From: Faecalibacter sp. LW9
GTDB taxonomy: Bacteria > Bacteroidota > Bacteroidia > Flavobacteriales > Weeksellaceae
Assembly: GCF_034661295.1 (NCBI RefSeq)
Contig: NZ_CP141062.1
Coordinates: 2,666,001 to 2,730,000, forward strand
Direction of reading: 5' to 3'
Length of the DNA: 64,000 bases
Made by a program: the position numbers and the translations under genes. This document shows, one piece after another, positions 25,769 to 35,244 of this stretch; the stretch's first letter is position 1, and each line of letters begins with the position of its first letter. The notes beneath the pieces were generated by a model. That model was not told the origin of the DNA. It did not search any database and saw only the letters and a list, made by a program, of their open reading frames with translations.

Positions 25769-26755
25769 CTATTTAAATAATTCGATGATTTCATCTTTGG
25801 TTACTTTTCCAAAATACCCCGTTAAATCGATTGTTTTAAAAAACGCATTTAATTCATTAATATCATGATTTTTACCCACTAACATCTCTTCAAATTCTTC
25901 AATTGGTTTAGACGCAAAAAAATCACCAAAAATCTTCGCTTTCTCGATTTGTCCACCACGTTCAACATCCAAATGCACCTCTATAAACCCTGCTGGAATT
26001 TTCTTTGCATTTTTAAAATTATATTTTGGAGAAAATCCAAAATTCCAATCCCACGTCTTATACTTTTCTTCAATTAATTGTTCAACTCCTTTTTTATCTT
26101 CTTCCGTTAATTGATAAATCACAGCACCTTCATTCAGATCTAGCATTTCTTCAATCAATAACTCTTTCAAATCATCGGTAATCATACCTTCTGGTAAATA
26201 AGGTGCTAAATTTGTAACACGCGCACGATTTGATTTGACTGCTTTATCCACGAACTTTAAAGGATTTACTTTCAAAGCATCTCCCAAAACCGACATTTCA
26301 GAATTAAACAAAATCGTACCATGCTGAATCATTTTTCCGTTTCGTGCTAATTTTGCGTTACCACTGAATTTCTTTCCGTCCACTAACAAATCATTTCGCC
26401 CTTCTAATTTTGCAGGAACTTCAAGTTCATTTAGTAATCGTATCACAGGTTCTGTGAATTTTGAGAAGTCCATAAAATCATTACCCCCTAATAATGTATG
26501 AAATGAAAAATTAAGGTTTCCTAAATCATGATAGACTGCACCTCCACCAGACATTCTTCGAACAACCTTAATATTCTGCTTTTCAACATAATCCAAATTG
26601 ATTTCAGCTAAAGTATTCTGAAATTTCCCTACAATAATCGAAGGGGCATTGACATACAACAAAAAAATATCTTGCGTCGGATATTTATATAATAGATATT
26701 CTTCTAAAGCGATATTAAAATACGCATCTTGAGAAGGAGAATCAATAATGTACAT
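25769..26755 (-). CDS. lplA: Lipoate-protein ligase A
   Basis: 328 residues from ATG 26755 (MYIIDSPSQDAYFNIALEEY), the family-normal start; a 31-residue upstream extension is not family-like. The adenylation and lipoate-binding motifs RRMSGGGAVYHDLGNLNFS and KFSGNAKLARNGKMIQHGTILF are intact, and the C-terminal accessory domain is present (EQLIEEKYKTWDWNFG). It activates free lipoate with ATP and attaches it to the lysine of dehydrogenase E2 and glycine-cleavage H proteins. Monocistronic, between the efflux operon and catalase. Confidence 0.93.
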   Translation of the reverse strand: MYIIDSPSQDAYFNIALEEYLLYKYPTQDIFLLYVNAPSIIVGKFQNTLAEINLDYVEKQNIKVVRRMSGGGAVYHDLGNLNFSFHTLLGGNDFMDFSKFTEPVIRLLNELEVPAKLEGRNDLLVDGKKFSGNAKLARNGKMIQHGTILFNSEMSVLGDALKVNPLKFVDKAVKSNRARVTNLAPYLPEGMITDDLKELLIEEMLDLNEGAVIYQLTEEDKKGVEQLIEEKYKTWDWNFGFSPKYNFKNAKKIPAGFIEVHLDVERGGQIEKAKIFGDFFASKPIEEFEEMLVGKNHDINELNAFFKTIDLTGYFGKVTKDEIIELFK

Positions 26756-26934
26756 AACAATAATTTTTACAAAAGTAGGAAGGAATTTAGAAGGCGAAAA
26801 GAAAAAACGGATAATTTGATGACTCAAATTATCCGTATAAACATTCAATTTACGACAGACTAAGAAGGGTTTTTACGCTCCTCTTCTAAATCCCAAACAC
26901 GGTGTAATTTCATCACATCTACAAATAATTGTTG

Positions 26935-28908
26935 TCAATTATTGTTTTCTGCTGTAATTACACCTTTATCTTTTTTTACATTAGACATTTCCATTAATGC
27001 TATAGCTTCTTTTCCGAAACTTAAGGCTTTACAATGCATAAAAGCTTCTTCAATGAATTGAAAATATTCAGGCGTATCTTTTAATTTAGCAATTGAATCT
27101 CCATCGGGAGTATAGGCCGCATCATAACAAACGGATGGATCAGTTTTATAGGTATGCTGAATTTCTTCCGTTCCACCTTCTTTAAATTTTAATGGTCCTA
27201 CTTTTCCAGAAATTAAAACCGCTTCAGCTCCTTCATTCTCTAGAACTGCTTTTAGCTCATCCACACTTTTCTTCGAAACATCATCTTCCACCAAAAAGGC
27301 CACCTTTCGGGTTTCGATTGTCCCTTCATTAGGATTTACCTTCATCGAAAGAGCTTCGGATTTTTCAATTTCTGATTTCTTCGGTTTAATTGGATAATTT
27401 GGATGATTTTGACGTGCAAATTTCAATGTTAATTCATCCAAATTTTTTGAAGGCTTTATGTTTAAATTTTCTCCAACTTTTGTTGCCAACTCTTCACTCA
27501 CCTGATTCAAATTGGCTAACATTCGTTCTCTAATTTTTGGATCATTCACCTTACTTAATTCAAATGAAAAGGCATTGATGATATGTTGTTGCTCAGGTTT
27601 GGATTGTGAATTAAAAAATAGACATGCTTGTGAGAAATGATCCGCAAATGAATCAGAACGTTGACGAACTTTAGAAGCATCAATTTTTTCTTCCTGTGAT
27701 TGAAAACCTTTTTCTCCTTTTAACATGGCATGATATGGACATCCACTGGCTTTACTGTTCGGAAAATAACTCACATCACCCTTAGGAATATCCATACGAG
27801 CAAATCCGTCTTTTTGATTGTTATATTTCCCATTAATTGGTCGATTAATTGGCAATTCATGGAAGTTAGGCACACCTAAACGATAATTTTGGGTATCCAT
27901 GTAAGAGAATAAACGCCCTTGTAAAAGTGGATCATTCGAAATATCAATACCAGGAACTAATCGACCAGGATCAAATGCTGATTGTTCAGTTTCCGCAAAG
28001 AAATTTTCAGGATTACGGTTTAAGGTCATTGTTCCGATGATTTTTACAGGATAAAGTTCTTCTGGAACCAATTTCGTAGGGTCAAGAATGTCAAAAGAAT
28101 GCTTTAATTCATCTTCTTCAGGAATGATTTGTATTCCTAAATCCCACTGCGGAAAATTCCCTTTTTCAATAGCTTCCCATAAATCTTGACGATGGAAATC
28201 CGAATTAAAACCAGAAATTTTTTGAGCTTCATTCCAAGCCACCCCATGAACACCTAATTTCGGTTTCCAATGGAATTTAACAAATGTGGCTTTTCCTTCT
28301 GCATTTACCAGTTTAAATGTATGCACACCAAAACCTTCCATCATACGTAAAGAACGAGGTATCGCTCGATCGGACATCGCCCACATCACCATATGAGTTG
28401 CTTCAGGCATCAAAGAGATAAAATCCCAAAACGTATCATGAGCAGATGCCGCTTGTGGAATTTCGTTATGAGGTTCAGGTTTTACAGCATGCACTAAGTC
28501 TGGAAAGTTCATAGCATCCTGAATAAAGAAAACAGGGATATTGTTACCTACTAAATCATAATTTCCTTCTTGAGTGTAAAATTTCACTGAAAAGCTACGA
28601 ATGTCACGTGCTAAATCCGTTGAACCTTTGAAACCTGCAACAGTTGAAAAACGAACAAAAACAGGAGTTTTAGTACCTTTTTTTAAGAATTGAGCAACGG
28701 TTAAGTTGGAAATATCAGCGGTCGCTTCAAACACGCCATGAGCGGCAGAACCACGGGCATGCACCACACGTTCGGGAATACGTTCACGGTCAAAATGCAT
28801 CAATTTATCCAAATAGATATGATCTTGTAATAATGATGGACCACGATTTCCAGCTTTAAGCGTGTTATTATTGTCATGAATTGGAGAACCATCATTCGTT
28901 GTCATCAA
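26935..28908 (-). CDS. katE: Large (HPII/KatE-type) catalase, trimmed at both ends by nonsense codons
   Basis: 657-residue open frame covering the haem-catalase core: catalytic His in RIPERVVHARGSAAHGVFE, Asn in GNNIPVFFIQDAMNFPD, and the proximal Tyr segment RLFSYMDTQNYRLG. A C-terminal class I amidotransferase-like domain (VAFLVEDDVSKKSVDELKAVL) marks the large-subunit type. In-frame coding clearly continues past both ends. Upstream, ATG 28968 is followed at once by TAA (28963-28965) and then family-like ENPKTKQLDEHIVDASNHL. Downstream of the TGA at 26935-26937 the frame reads LFVDVMKLHRVWDLEEE to TAG at 26860, matching the HPII C-terminal segment. Internal initiation may still give active enzyme. 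Confidence 0.88.
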   Translation of the reverse strand: MMTTNDGSPIHDNNNTLKAGNRGPSLLQDHIYLDKLMHFDRERIPERVVHARGSAAHGVFEATADISNLTVAQFLKKGTKTPVFVRFSTVAGFKGSTDLARDIRSFSVKFYTQEGNYDLVGNNIPVFFIQDAMNFPDLVHAVKPEPHNEIPQAASAHDTFWDFISLMPEATHMVMWAMSDRAIPRSLRMMEGFGVHTFKLVNAEGKATFVKFHWKPKLGVHGVAWNEAQKISGFNSDFHRQDLWEAIEKGNFPQWDLGIQIIPEEDELKHSFDILDPTKLVPEELYPVKIIGTMTLNRNPENFFAETEQSAFDPGRLVPGIDISNDPLLQGRLFSYMDTQNYRLGVPNFHELPINRPINGKYNNQKDGFARMDIPKGDVSYFPNSKASGCPYHAMLKGEKGFQSQEEKIDASKVRQRSDSFADHFSQACLFFNSQSKPEQQHIINAFSFELSKVNDPKIRERMLANLNQVSEELATKVGENLNIKPSKNLDELTLKFARQNHPNYPIKPKKSEIEKSEALSMKVNPNEGTIETRKVAFLVEDDVSKKSVDELKAVLENEGAEAVLISGKVGPLKFKEGGTEEIQHTYKTDPSVCYDAAYTPDGDSIAKLKDTPEYFQFIEEAFMHCKALSFGKEAIALMEMSNVKKDKGVITAENNN

Positions 28909-29156
28909 GTGATTTGAAGCATCTACAATATGTTCATCCAGTTGTTTAGTTTTAGGGTTTTCTTACATTTGTTTAGGTTTTGTTAATGTTGTTTTACTAT
29001 AGTTCTGTTTAAAGTTTAAGTTAAATAAATTTAATTAATCACCAACTAAAAAATTGATTTTTAACCACATAAAAAATCAACGATGCATATTCAATACAAT
29101 TGTCAAACAAAGACTTAACCAAACCATTATTATCCACTCTAAAAAAAAAGCACAAA

Positions 29157-29182
29157 AAAAAGCCGGACACGTCCGGCTAATT
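29157..29182 (-). terminator. Terminator after fabI
   Basis: GC-rich hairpin AGCCGGA/TCCGGCT with a 4-nt loop. On the minus strand the arms are followed by a run of T, just downstream of the fabI stop. Apart from the catalase N-terminal remnant (to 28968), 28909-29156 holds no other gene. Confidence 0.8.
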
Positions 29183-29208
29183 TTTTGTTGTATTTGATGA
29201 AAAAGATC

Positions 29209-30033
29209 TTAATCTTCTTTGTTATTTGCTTCCATGGCTTCAATCACTTCTTGTGATACACCCGTGTTACTGTATCCACCATCGTGGAATAAGTTTTGTA
29301 ATGTTACTTTAGCTGTTAAATCTGAGAACATGGCTACTATATAATTTGCGCAATCTAAAGCCGTTGCATTCCCTAGAGGAGACATTTTATCGGCAAATCC
29401 CATAAATCCAGAGAATCCTTTTACTCCATTACCAGCTGTTGTAGGCGTTGGCGATTGAGAAATTGTGTTTACACGTACTCCTCTTTCTTTCCCCCAGAAA
29501 TAACCAAAACTACGAGCGATAGACTCTAAATATGCTTTGTTATCTGCCATATCATTATAATCAGGGAATGTACGTTGAGCAGCGATATAAGTTAAGGCTA
29601 AGATTGATCCACCTTCGTTCATTGCATCTTTATCCCAAGCTGTTTTCATTACGCGGTGAAAAGAAACAGATGAAATATCCCATCCTTTTGTTAACCAATC
29701 GTAATTTAAATCTGTATAGTGTTTACCTTTTCTTACGTTCACACTCATTCCGATTGAATGTAAAATAAAGTCGATTTTACCGAATTTAGCGATTGCAGCA
29801 TCAAATAATTTTTCTAAATCTTCCATTGATGTTGCATCAGCACCAATTACTTCAGAACCTGTTTTTTCAGCTAAAGCATTTAATTCACCCATTCGTAATG
29901 CAACTGGTGCATTTGTTAAAATGAATTCTGCTCCTTCTTCGTGACATCTTTCAGCCGCTTTCCAAGCGATTGAATTTTGATCTAATGCACCGAAAATGAT
30001 TCCTTTTTTTCCTTTAAGTAATCCGTATGACAT
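29209..30033 (-). CDS. fabI: Enoyl-[acyl-carrier-protein] reductase FabI
   Basis: 274 residues, SDR fold of the FabI branch. The NADH-binding start is KKGIIFGALDQNSIAWKAA, followed by HSIGMSV and the active-site Tyr-x6-Lys in PDYNDMADNKAYLES. The last step of fatty-acid elongation: it reduces trans-2-enoyl-ACP using NAD(P)H. A -7 box TACATTTG (minus strand, 30060-30053) lies 20 nt before the ATG. Monocistronic with its own terminator. Confidence 0.92.
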   Translation of the reverse strand: MSYGLLKGKKGIIFGALDQNSIAWKAAERCHEEGAEFILTNAPVALRMGELNALAEKTGSEVIGADATSMEDLEKLFDAAIAKFGKIDFILHSIGMSVNVRKGKHYTDLNYDWLTKGWDISSVSFHRVMKTAWDKDAMNEGGSILALTYIAAQRTFPDYNDMADNKAYLESIARSFGYFWGKERGVRVNTISQSPTPTTAGNGVKGFSGFMGFADKMSPLGNATALDCANYIVAMFSDLTAKVTLQNLFHDGGYSNTGVSQEVIEAMEANNKED

Positions 30034-30052
30034 AGTATTTTTTTTTGCATTT

Positions 30053-30060
30053 CAAATGTA
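30053..30060 (-). promoter_or_regulatory. -7 box of fabI
   Basis: On the minus strand TACATTTG is a perfect TANNTTTG element 19 nt before the start codon. No well-spaced -33 TTG was seen. Confidence 0.5.
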
Positions 30061-30263
30061 AGAGAAATATTCAAAAGTAACCTTATCCTTTTGTAAGAGT
30101 CGTTATTCATGCATAATAAATTTTCCTCATTCTTTTCTATATCAAGAAGATAAATTTTATGAAAAGATTACATTTATTCAATCAAGACAAAAAAATAATT
30201 TAAAAATCTGATTAAAACTTTCGAATAATCCCTTATTTTTATTTCATATAACCACAAAATACT

Positions 30264-30800
30264 ATGTATAAAATCTATCCTGAGAAAAGATACAATGAAA
30301 CTTTAGCGCTATTAAAGCGTTTTGCACAACCAACCGATAAAATTTTGGATTTAGGGATCCGTAATCCATTTTTAGAAGTTATGGAAGAACATCATTTTCA
30401 AATTATGAATACTTCAGGAGAAGATTTAGACTATCATTTTCATCAATTAAAAAATATTGATGCTACCTTTGTCACCGCATTAGAGATATTAGAGCATTTA
30501 GTTAATCCCATGGAAGTTTTACGAAATTTAACAGGAGATAAATTATTAGCTACCGTACCAATGCGTTTATGGTTTTCTTCCGCTTACAAAAGCAAAACTG
30601 ATCCGAGGGACGTGCATTATCACGAATTTGAAGATTGGCAATTTGATATGTTATTGGAGAAAGCGGGTTGGAAAATTATTCATCGTCACAAATGGACTCA
30701 TGGAAGCAACAAAATAGGCTTCAGACCATTATTAAGAAAGATTACACCAAGATATTATGCCGTTTACGCCGAACGAAACAACGAATACGAATTTAAATAA
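30264..30800 (+). CDS. Methyltransferase-like protein (class I SAM fold, atypical motif I)
   Basis: 178 residues. The layout resembles a small class I SAM methyltransferase: KILDLGIRNPFLEVM takes the place of motif I, FVTALEILEHLVNP matches the usual E-I-L-E-H-V region, and KLLATVPMRLWF follows. Motif I lacks the Gly-rich GxGxG loop, so SAM binding is uncertain and the protein may be degenerate. Its 3' end overlaps the glycosyltransferase gene by 44 nt, so the two are co-translated and probably act on the same surface-glycan substrate. Confidence 0.7.
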   Translation: MYKIYPEKRYNETLALLKRFAQPTDKILDLGIRNPFLEVMEEHHFQIMNTSGEDLDYHFHQLKNIDATFVTALEILEHLVNPMEVLRNLTGDKLLATVPMRLWFSSAYKSKTDPRDVHYHEFEDWQFDMLLEKAGWKIIHRHKWTHGSNKIGFRPLLRKITPRYYAVYAERNNEYEFK

Positions 30801-31644
30801 ATATAGCATTGTAATACCTGCTCATAATGAGGAAGAATTTATACGCATTACGTTAGATAGCCTTGTACAACAAACGCTTATTCCCCATGAAGTTATCATT
30901 GTAAATGATAATTCAACTGATGGAACGCCAGCCATTATTCAAGAATATGTAGAACGCTATCCTTGGATGAAACGATTGGATCGTATCTCAAAAGGTGAGC
31001 ATCAACCGGGAAGTAAAGTTATCAATGCTTTTTTAGCAGGTTATGAAATTGCTCAAAAAGATTTTGATATTATAGTTAAACTTGATGCTGATTTAGATAT
31101 TCCCTCTCATTATTTTGAAACAATCATCAACCATTTTTATCAAGATTCACGCATTGGTATGGTGGGTGGATTTGCCTATATTGAAAAAAATGGGCAATGG
31201 ATATTGGAAAATCTTACCGATAAAGATCATATCCGTGGAGCATTTAAAGCTTATCGTAAAGAAACTTATGATCAAATTGAAGGATTACGTCCACACATGG
31301 GATGGGATACTGTAGATGAATTGCTTTGTCGTTTCTACGGTTGGAAAATTGTTACTGATGAATCTTTACACATCAAACATCTCAAACCTACAGGAGCGGT
31401 GTATTCAAAAAGTGCGCTTTATAAACAAGGGACAGCATATTATGCATTAGGGTATGGATTTTGGATTACATGCATAGCCGGTACTAAATTGGCTTTACGA
31501 AAAAAGAAATTATCTTATATTATCTATTATATCCAAGGATATTTACAAGCTTGGAAAAATGCTCAACCTAAAATGGTGAATAAGGAACAAGAACGATTTA
31601 TTCGTCGCTTCCGTTGGGCCAAAATGAAACAAAAATTATTTTAA
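30757..31644 (+). CDS. Family 2 glycosyltransferase
   Basis: 295 residues, GT-A fold. It opens YSIVIPAHNEEEFIRITLDS, then EVIIVNDNSTDGT, with the metal-binding DxD in IIVKLDADLDIPSHYF and a later acceptor motif GWDTVDELLCRFYGW. It transfers a sugar from a nucleotide donor to an unknown acceptor. It overlaps the upstream methyltransferase-like gene by 44 nt; no better ATG exists before the conserved start. Two CarboxypepD_reg-like genes follow. Confidence 0.9.
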   Translation: MPFTPNETTNTNLNKYSIVIPAHNEEEFIRITLDSLVQQTLIPHEVIIVNDNSTDGTPAIIQEYVERYPWMKRLDRISKGEHQPGSKVINAFLAGYEIAQKDFDIIVKLDADLDIPSHYFETIINHFYQDSRIGMVGGFAYIEKNGQWILENLTDKDHIRGAFKAYRKETYDQIEGLRPHMGWDTVDELLCRFYGWKIVTDESLHIKHLKPTGAVYSKSALYKQGTAYYALGYGFWITCIAGTKLALRKKKLSYIIYYIQGYLQAWKNAQPKMVNKEQERFIRRFRWAKMKQKLF

Positions 31645-31656
31645 AGCCACATCCAT

Positions 31657-32430
31657 ATGAAACATCTACTTTCGATAATTTTACTGTTATGTTCTGTTTT
31701 GATTTTTGGACAAGCCAAAATCATTACAGGTTCCGTTATGATCGATAATGTAGATGATTTGCCGCGTAGTGGTATCCGAATTGATAATTTACGTTCGTAT
31801 GCCAAAACGTTTACTAATGCAGAAGGAAATTATTCCATTCCAGTGATCGTAGGTGATACACTGGAATTTACGGCGGGCTATGTCGTACCTAGACGCATCG
31901 TAATTTCTGAAAATTTATATCAAAAAGCCGTTTTACAAGTTCATTTGGATGTTGAAACAGTCGAATTATCAGAAGCAGTGATCGGTAAATTGGATAAAGA
32001 TTTTCAGAAAAACTTACGATATCGTCGTGACTTAAAAGGTGATATCTACAATTCCATTGGATTGGATCAACGATTACGTGATTTAGAACCAAAAAAAGAT
32101 ATTTCTAAATTTAAAGCCACAGATATTCTAAGTCCTGTTCGTCTGATTGGACATGTCAATGGATATTATAAAAAACAACGTCGCATTCAACAATTTGAAC
32201 GTAATCAAAATATTCTCAATGAAATTATAAATTTCTTTCCCGATGAATATTTTATCGATACTTTAAAACTTCCGGAATATAAAGTTCAAGAATTTTTGAT
32301 GTATGCAGATAAAAAAATTGATCTAAAATCTCGTGTAATGAACCGACAATTTGAATTGATTGGTTTGGAATTAGAACCTATTGCTGATATGTATTTAAAA
32401 GAATTAAATAAAAGGAATTCCAATTCATAA
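31657..32430 (+). CDS. CarboxypepD_reg-like exported protein, copy 1
   Basis: 257 residues with a signal peptide (MKHLLSIILLLCSVLIFGQA). An N-terminal beta-sandwich of the carboxypeptidase regulatory-like type follows (KIITGSVMIDNVDDLPRSGI, SYAKTFTNAEGNYSIPV), the domain often seen at the front of TonB-dependent receptors. No receptor barrel follows. The rest (about 120-257) is unrecognised. It is 12 nt after the glycosyltransferase and is a paralogue of the next gene. Confidence 0.75.
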   Translation: MKHLLSIILLLCSVLIFGQAKIITGSVMIDNVDDLPRSGIRIDNLRSYAKTFTNAEGNYSIPVIVGDTLEFTAGYVVPRRIVISENLYQKAVLQVHLDVETVELSEAVIGKLDKDFQKNLRYRRDLKGDIYNSIGLDQRLRDLEPKKDISKFKATDILSPVRLIGHVNGYYKKQRRIQQFERNQNILNEIINFFPDEYFIDTLKLPEYKVQEFLMYADKKIDLKSRVMNRQFELIGLELEPIADMYLKELNKRNSNS

Positions 32431-32514
32431 GCTCTAATGCTACGTGATTTGCCAAAAAAACGTTAACATTTATAAACTCTCTTGGCTTTAAGCTATATTC
32501 GTATTGTAAAATCA

Positions 32515-33414
32515 ATGACAATACGTCGAATGACTAACCAATTACATTCTATTTTATCACTACTTGTCCTATTTTTGGGTCTCATCTCTTCTGAAACTTA
32601 TGCTCAGATTAAATGGGTACAAGGAAATATTATCATCGATCATACCGATGAAAAAGCAGAAGGTGTTTATATCACCAATAAAAGGACCAATTACACCACG
32701 AAATCAAATTTCACAGGAGTCTTTTTTATTCAAGCCAAAGTAAACGATACCTTACAAATTCGTTCAGAATGGTATGAAAATAAGAACTTAATTTTAAAGT
32801 ATCATCTGTTTAATAAAGACGAAATTGTGATCCATTTAGGCATACAAACCGTCAATTTAAGCGAAGCATTAATTTCAAAAAAACTTACAGGAATATTGGA
32901 AAAAGATGTTGTGTTGGGTAAAAAAGAAGATGATGTTACTCGTTTGTATCGATTACTCAATGTGAATCCTGATATTAATCCCATCAAAGATACTTCAGCT
33001 TTAAAAGCTGGATTGTTCAATGGTGATATCTCGTTAACACGTATGGATGTAGGACGAATTTATGATGCGTTTTCTGGAGGATTACGCAAACGAAAAGCTG
33101 TGTTTGATTTCGAATCACAGAGTTATCAAATCAAACAAATTCGTGCTTATTTTGGGGATAAATATTTTAAATTAGAACTAAATATTCCATCGTTTAAAAT
33201 AGATGAATTTATCATTACAGCTTTAACGAATACCAATAATATCCATCAATTAAAGGATCCGAACTATTTTTATTTACAGAACATCTTAAAAGATTATAGC
33301 ACAAAATATATGGAAGATCTATTTAAAGATCGAATGACAAAAAAATACATTGAGGAAATTGATGAAAGTCAACTTTATATTGGAGTCCCGTTGGATTCTA
33401 TTCCGAGTGATTAA
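32515..33414 (+). CDS. CarboxypepD_reg-like exported protein, copy 2
   Basis: About 299 residues from ATG 32515 (MTIRRMTNQL); the longer frame begins at TTG 32482 and another ATG exists at 32530. Signal peptide ends ETYAQ, then IKWVQGNIIIDHTDEKAEGV parallels copy 1. Both proteins share the order regulatory-like domain, basic middle region, then a conserved FFPDEYF or YFGDKYF segment followed by LKLPEYK or LNIPSFK. They arose by duplication. Function unknown; a periplasmic or envelope location is likely. Confidence 0.72.
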   Translation: MTIRRMTNQLHSILSLLVLFLGLISSETYAQIKWVQGNIIIDHTDEKAEGVYITNKRTNYTTKSNFTGVFFIQAKVNDTLQIRSEWYENKNLILKYHLFNKDEIVIHLGIQTVNLSEALISKKLTGILEKDVVLGKKEDDVTRLYRLLNVNPDINPIKDTSALKAGLFNGDISLTRMDVGRIYDAFSGGLRKRKAVFDFESQSYQIKQIRAYFGDKYFKLELNIPSFKIDEFIITALTNTNNIHQLKDPNYFYLQNILKDYSTKYMEDLFKDRMTKKYIEEIDESQLYIGVPLDSIPSD

Positions 33415-33431
33415 TAAATCAATAGATAAAA

Positions 33432-33457
33432 AAACGGACTTCAAATGAAGTCCGTTT
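33432..33457. terminator. Bidirectional terminator between convergent genes
   Basis: Perfect 11-bp arms AAACGGACTTC and GAAGTCCGTTT with a 4-nt loop and A/T runs on both sides. Confidence 0.85.
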
Positions 33458-33470
33458 ATTATCTATCAAT

Positions 33471-34661
33471 TTATTCGTCTAAATCGTCTAAAACGTTTTT
33501 AAGAATTGTACAACCTTTAACAATATCTTCATCGGAAATATTAATTGGTGGTGTAATTCGCAAATTCTCGATGCTGTACATCAAAAAGAACAAAATCAAA
33601 CCACGGTTCATACATTCTGCTTGAACGCGTAAAGCATAATCGGCAGAGGAAAGCTCAGGTGCTAACATTAAGCCACGTCCATAAATCTTTTTAATCTTTG
33701 GATGTTGTAAATGTTCACGAAATAACGCTTCCTTACGATCGATATCTTGCATTAAATTAGTTTCTTCCAATTCTTCCAACAACGCTAAAGCTGCTGCTGC
33801 AATTACTGGATTACCTCCAAACGTCGTAATATGTCCTAAATGTGGATTGGCTTTTAGCGTTTCCATCACTTCATTAGAGGCCATAAAAGCTCCTACTGGT
33901 AAACCACTTGCCATTCCTTTTCCCATGGCTAAAATATCTGGTGTAACCCCGTAGTGCTCAAATGCAAATAATTTTCCTGTACGACCAAAACCTGGTTGAA
34001 TCTCATCAAAAATTAATTTAGCTCCTACTTCTTCGCAACGCGCTTTTAATTTTTTTAGGTAATCATTTTCAGGCACTCGAAATCCAGAAGCACCACGAAT
34101 GGTTTCAACGATAACTCCCGCAGTTTTTGTCGTTATACGCTGTAAATCTTCTTCTTTATTAAATTCAATGAAGTAAACTTCTGGTAATAAAGGTCGAAAT
34201 GCAGCTTTCTTACGTTCATCCCCTGAAACACTTAATGATCCATGTGTATTCCCATGGTAGGCATTACGGAATGAAATAATTTCTTGACGACCAGTTGAAC
34301 GTTTGGCTAGTTTTAAAGAAGCTTCAATGGCTTCTGTACCTGAATTCACCAAATAAACTTGATCTAAACCTTCAGGCGTCATTTCGACTAGTTTACGGCA
34401 CAATTCCACCGGTTTTTCTTGTGCATATTCACCATAAACAGCGACATGCATGTATTTATTCACCTGATCGATAATTGCCTGATTGATTCTTGGATGGCTA
34501 TGCCCCAATGTATTGACAGAAACTCCTGCTACAAAATCTAAATACGCCTTTCCATCTTTACCATAGATATATGATCCTTTGGCATAATCTACTTCAAATC
34601 CTGAGGCAAAATTAGTGGTTTGGGCTTGGTATTTAAAAAATCCTTCTTTTAATGTTTCCAT
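33471..34661 (-). CDS. Class III PLP-dependent aminotransferase (acetylornithine/ornithine type)
   Basis: 396 residues. Class III signatures: YLDFVAGVSVNTLGHSHP near the start, LVNSGTEAIEASLKLAKR, NAYHGNTHGSLSVSG, LIFDEIQPGFGRTGKLFAFE, and the PLP lysine in ILAMGKGMASGLPVGAFM. The sequence is of the ArgD/RocD sort, but the exact substrate is not decidable and no arginine gene lies nearby. It overlaps the upstream lipoprotein by one nucleotide and ends the Fur-OstA-lipoprotein operon. Confidence 0.85.
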   Translation of the reverse strand: METLKEGFFKYQAQTTNFASGFEVDYAKGSYIYGKDGKAYLDFVAGVSVNTLGHSHPRINQAIIDQVNKYMHVAVYGEYAQEKPVELCRKLVEMTPEGLDQVYLVNSGTEAIEASLKLAKRSTGRQEIISFRNAYHGNTHGSLSVSGDERKKAAFRPLLPEVYFIEFNKEEDLQRITTKTAGVIVETIRGASGFRVPENDYLKKLKARCEEVGAKLIFDEIQPGFGRTGKLFAFEHYGVTPDILAMGKGMASGLPVGAFMASNEVMETLKANPHLGHITTFGGNPVIAAAALALLEELEETNLMQDIDRKEALFREHLQHPKIKKIYGRGLMLAPELSSADYALRVQAECMNRGLILFFLMYSIENLRITPPINISDEDIVKGCTILKNVLDDLDE

Positions 34662-35209
34662 TATTTTAATAATAAGAACAGTCCTACTCCAGCAGTAGCA
34701 TACGCTGCTACCGTTAAAGCATCTGATCTACCTTTTGAAAATTGTCTTACTTTTAAATTTTGAATATCTTTTTCGTGAAATTTCAATTCTTTTTTGGGTT
34801 GACCCTTTACATGAGAAATTAATGTATCCCCTTGCCATTTCACAGCTTCTATGGTATGTGTTTTATCAAAAACATCGATTTGGTAATACCCTTTCTCTTT
34901 GATAATCGATTTAGGTTTTACAACAATTTCCTCCCCAGATTTCATCGCTTTGTTTTCTTCCGATGGACCTGATAAATTGGAATTTTTTGATTTTTCTTCG
35001 ATGACTTTCGAGCGAACATCCACGCGAGATGGCATTGTTGATTCATCAGAATTGGGATTATTTTTGGCTTGTCTTACTGAAATTGCTCTATTTTTGGCAT
35101 TATCCGATGATTCGACAGGTGCAGAATCCGATGAAGGATCATACGTTTTGTATGTATAGCAACTTGCAAAAAGCGTAGCTGTTAATAGTAGTAAGGTATA
35201 TTTTCTCAT
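34661..35209 (-). CDS. Hypothetical envelope lipoprotein with C-terminal membrane helix
   Basis: 182 residues, not recognised. A lipobox is present (TLFASC, about residues 11-16), then a Ser/Asp/Asn-rich low-complexity region. A compact domain with KGYYQIDVFDKTHTIEAVKW follows, resembling small envelope proteins found beside LptA-like genes. The chain ends with a hydrophobic helix (TVAAYATAGVGLFLLLK). It lies between the OstA-like gene (35-nt gap) and the aminotransferase (1-nt overlap). Confidence 0.7.
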   Translation of the reverse strand: MRKYTLLLLTATLFASCYTYKTYDPSSDSAPVESSDNAKNRAISVRQAKNNPNSDESTMPSRVDVRSKVIEEKSKNSNLSGPSEENKAMKSGEEIVVKPKSIIKEKGYYQIDVFDKTHTIEAVKWQGDTLISHVKGQPKKELKFHEKDIQNLKVRQFSKGRSDALTVAAYATAGVGLFLLLK

Positions 35210-35244
35210 GTTTAGTATAGTGCTAATAATCTCAAATATAGAAA

